A stretch of DNA of 6,736 nucleotides from Planctomycetaceae bacterium. GTDB lineage: Bacteria; Planctomycetota; Planctomycetia; Pirellulales; Pirellulaceae. Under the pieces are notes generated by a model. It had not been told where the DNA came from. It ran no database searches and saw nothing but the letters and a program-made list of their open reading frames with translations. The translations under genes and the position numbers were made by a program. Shown here piece after piece: positions 5,387 through 6,736 of this stretch; position 1 is the stretch's first letter; each line of letters begins with the position of its first letter. The stretch spans positions 1 through 6,736 of the forward strand of contig NYXM01000185.1 in assembly GCA_002685655.1 (NCBI GenBank), in the 5' to 3' direction.

Positions 5387-6736
5387 CTACCGCTGGAGGA
5401 TCGTTGCCACCCATCCAGCCTTACCGGGGGCGGCGATCGTCACTTTACTGCCACCCGTCAGCGCCGCTGTCTGGCCCCATTTGCCGCTAGAAACGTCGAT
5501 CCAGCGAAGGTCGAATGTTCGAGAGTGACGCGTCAAGTCAAGCGCCACGGAACCTCCATCGGTGAAATAGAGCAGGTACTTCTCTCCGGGGCGGGCAGCC
5601 AGATACGCCTCGTCCGTCTCGCGGTTGCTCAGGAGGTTCATTGCCGTGCGCACTTCCCACAACGGGATACGTGATTCGGCTTTGCGGGCCGCGCGAATGC
5701 AGCTCTTCGCGGTGTCGTTCAGCCCGATACCCGCAGGGGGTCTATGAAACCGGACCGAGGCCGACCCCGCGATCAAGTTCCGCCAGAACCTCTCAACGCC
5801 GTCGATGGGTGTGCCCGTACCAAAACTAAACTGACCATCGGAATAGATCTTGGTGTGATTGAGCGGTCGGGGGTGCTTCTCACGTTGCTGTCCAATCCAG
5901 AAAATGTTGTTCCACTGATCCTCGTTGAACGTGCGGCTGTTGACCTGCGAGACGTCGAGGTAGGGATACATTTTCGGATCGTCGAACGCCAGCCGCAACT
6001 TCGTGGACTGCTTCGGTTTCCAAACGTCATCAAACATATCCGTGCAGTAGACGGTCACACCTTTCTGAGCGGCCCGTTTGCGAATGAACTTCATCCAGTG
6101 CTGGCCCCACCTGGGGTCGGTGGATGTCTCGTTGTTCATGCAGTACAGCACGTTTGGATACTCGAGACTCTCGGCCAGCATTCTCTCGACGAACTGCTCC
6201 TGGTGTTTGCGGATGAGGTCCGATTTCGCACCGTTATACCGTTCCATGCCAGGAATGGTGTGGAAGAAAGGTTGCCGGTCACGCCACGGGTGGATAGGGT
6301 AGGCCGAGGCAAAACCGGTCTCCTGGCCGCTGTAGGTGACGTTATTCTGAGGCCGCCAAGGGCTGATCTCCCAGTGCTCGCGTGAGAAATCAAACCGGTC
6401 CCAGACCTCGATCTGAATGATGATATCCCGCTCGTGACACCACTGCAGGCAGTTTGCGAACCGCTTCCAGTAGTCATCGTTCCACTGATCGAGGTCGAAC
6501 TTTCCACCCGGCAACCGCTTGTGCGGTTTGAGGTCGACGCCCTCTCGCTGACTCATCGTATTACGGACGAAGTTCGCGCCCACCGTGGCGATCTCATCGA
6601 GGTGCTCCTTGAGCCCTTCCGCGAGGAAGATGTGGTCAGTCTTGCTCCCCCCAAGCAATAGAACTGGCTGGCCTTTGTATTGCCAATACCGGAGATTCTG
6701 CGTGTAGATCTGAATGCGATCCGGCTCATCGGCGAC
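5387..6736 (-). CDS. Glycoside-hydrolase-like TIM-barrel protein, 5'-truncated by window edge
   Basis: The frame is open from the right edge to the TAG at 5389-5387, giving 449 visible residues. The TTG at 6658 is not a real start, because coding upstream reads RIQIYTQNLRYWQYKGQPV, which resembles the first strand of the domain. Strand-like segments follow in TIM-barrel order: VGANFVRNTM, DIIIQIEVWDRFDF (about 105-117), NVLYCMNNE (195-203), GVTVYCTDMFD, YLDVSQVNSRTFN, HTKIYSDGQFSFG (294-306) and ASVRFHRPPAG (326-336). The Asn-Glu at 202-203 sits where clan GH-A enzymes carry the acid/base on strand 4. After the barrel, residues from about 383 to the end (YLLYFTDGGSVALDL, RWIDVSSGKW, ending in GWVATILQR) resemble the C-terminal beta domain found on DUF4038-type proteins (PF12904). 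It is likely a secreted polysaccharide-degrading or polysaccharide-binding protein, but its substrate and any signal peptide are not visible. Confidence 0.8.
   Translation of the reverse strand, partial: VADEPDRIQIYTQNLRYWQYKGQPVLLLGGSKTDHIFLAEGLKEHLDEIATVGANFVRNTMSQREGVDLKPHKRLPGGKFDLDQWNDDYWKRFANCLQWCHERDIIIQIEVWDRFDFSREHWEISPWRPQNNVTYSGQETGFASAYPIHPWRDRQPFFHTIPGMERYNGAKSDLIRKHQEQFVERMLAESLEYPNVLYCMNNETSTDPRWGQHWMKFIRKRAAQKGVTVYCTDMFDDVWKPKQSTKLRLAFDDPKMYPYLDVSQVNSRTFNEDQWNNIFWIGQQREKHPRPLNHTKIYSDGQFSFGTGTPIDGVERFWRNLIAGSASVRFHRPPAGIGLNDTAKSCIRAARKAESRIPLWEVRTAMNLLSNRETDEAYLAARPGEKYLLYFTDGGSVALDLTRHSRTFDLRWIDVSSGKWGQTAALTGGSKVTIAAPGKAGWVATILQR

Noticed and set aside
5744..6385. 213-aa plus-strand reading frame opposite the glycosidase-like gene
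   Set aside because: It is antisense to a well-supported coding region, shows no recognisable domain and has composition typical of an opposite-strand shadow.
6656..6658. TTG as the start of the glycosidase-like protein
   Set aside because: The frame stays open to the window edge, and the upstream residues resemble the conserved beginning of the barrel.
1..6736. CRISPR array, tRNA, rRNA or complete insertion sequence
   Set aside because: I saw no regularly spaced direct repeats, no tRNA- or rRNA-like sequence and no transposase gene anywhere in the window.

Overview
The window looks like a chromosomal segment from a planctomycete, probably in or near the Pirellulales. Four things point there: an adjacent DUF1800/DUF1501 pair, a short ECF sigma factor coupled to a very large single-span membrane protein, a glycosidase-like protein of the type common in that phylum, and a GTAG-footed inverted repeat element between genes. 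Base composition is moderately GC-rich. The lineage is inferred from gene content; no rRNA or marker gene is present.

Layout. (1) 1-1257, +: the 3' part of a DUF1800 gene, open at the left edge. (2) 1362-2612, +: a complete DUF1501 gene with a Tat-type signal, 104 bp downstream and probably co-transcribed with DUF1800. (3) 2613-3047: a 435-bp non-coding stretch. It holds a ~122-bp inverted-repeat element resembling a REP/BIME (2635-2756), two tandem 15-bp palindromes (2890-2904 and 2913-2927) and a weak promoter candidate. (4) 3048-3605, +: an ECF sigma factor of 185 aa. (5) 3602-5380, +: a 592-aa protein with one membrane span and a large extracytoplasmic part, overlapping the sigma gene by ATGA. 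(6) 5387-6736, -: the C-terminal 449 residues of a glycoside-hydrolase-like TIM-barrel protein, convergent with the previous gene, with only 6 bp between the two stop codons.

How the genes relate. DUF1800 and DUF1501 are recurrent partners of unknown biochemical role, with DUF1501 exported through Tat. The sigma factor and the 592-aa protein form a tightly coupled two-gene operon. The obvious hypothesis is that the membrane protein senses something outside the cytoplasm and restrains the sigma factor with its short N-terminal tail, although it lacks a zinc anti-sigma signature. The glycosidase-like gene is on the other strand and probably belongs to a separate unit. I found no CRISPR array, tRNA, rRNA or complete insertion sequence. 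The most unusual material is the non-coding stretch upstream of the sigma gene and the unusual sigma partner.
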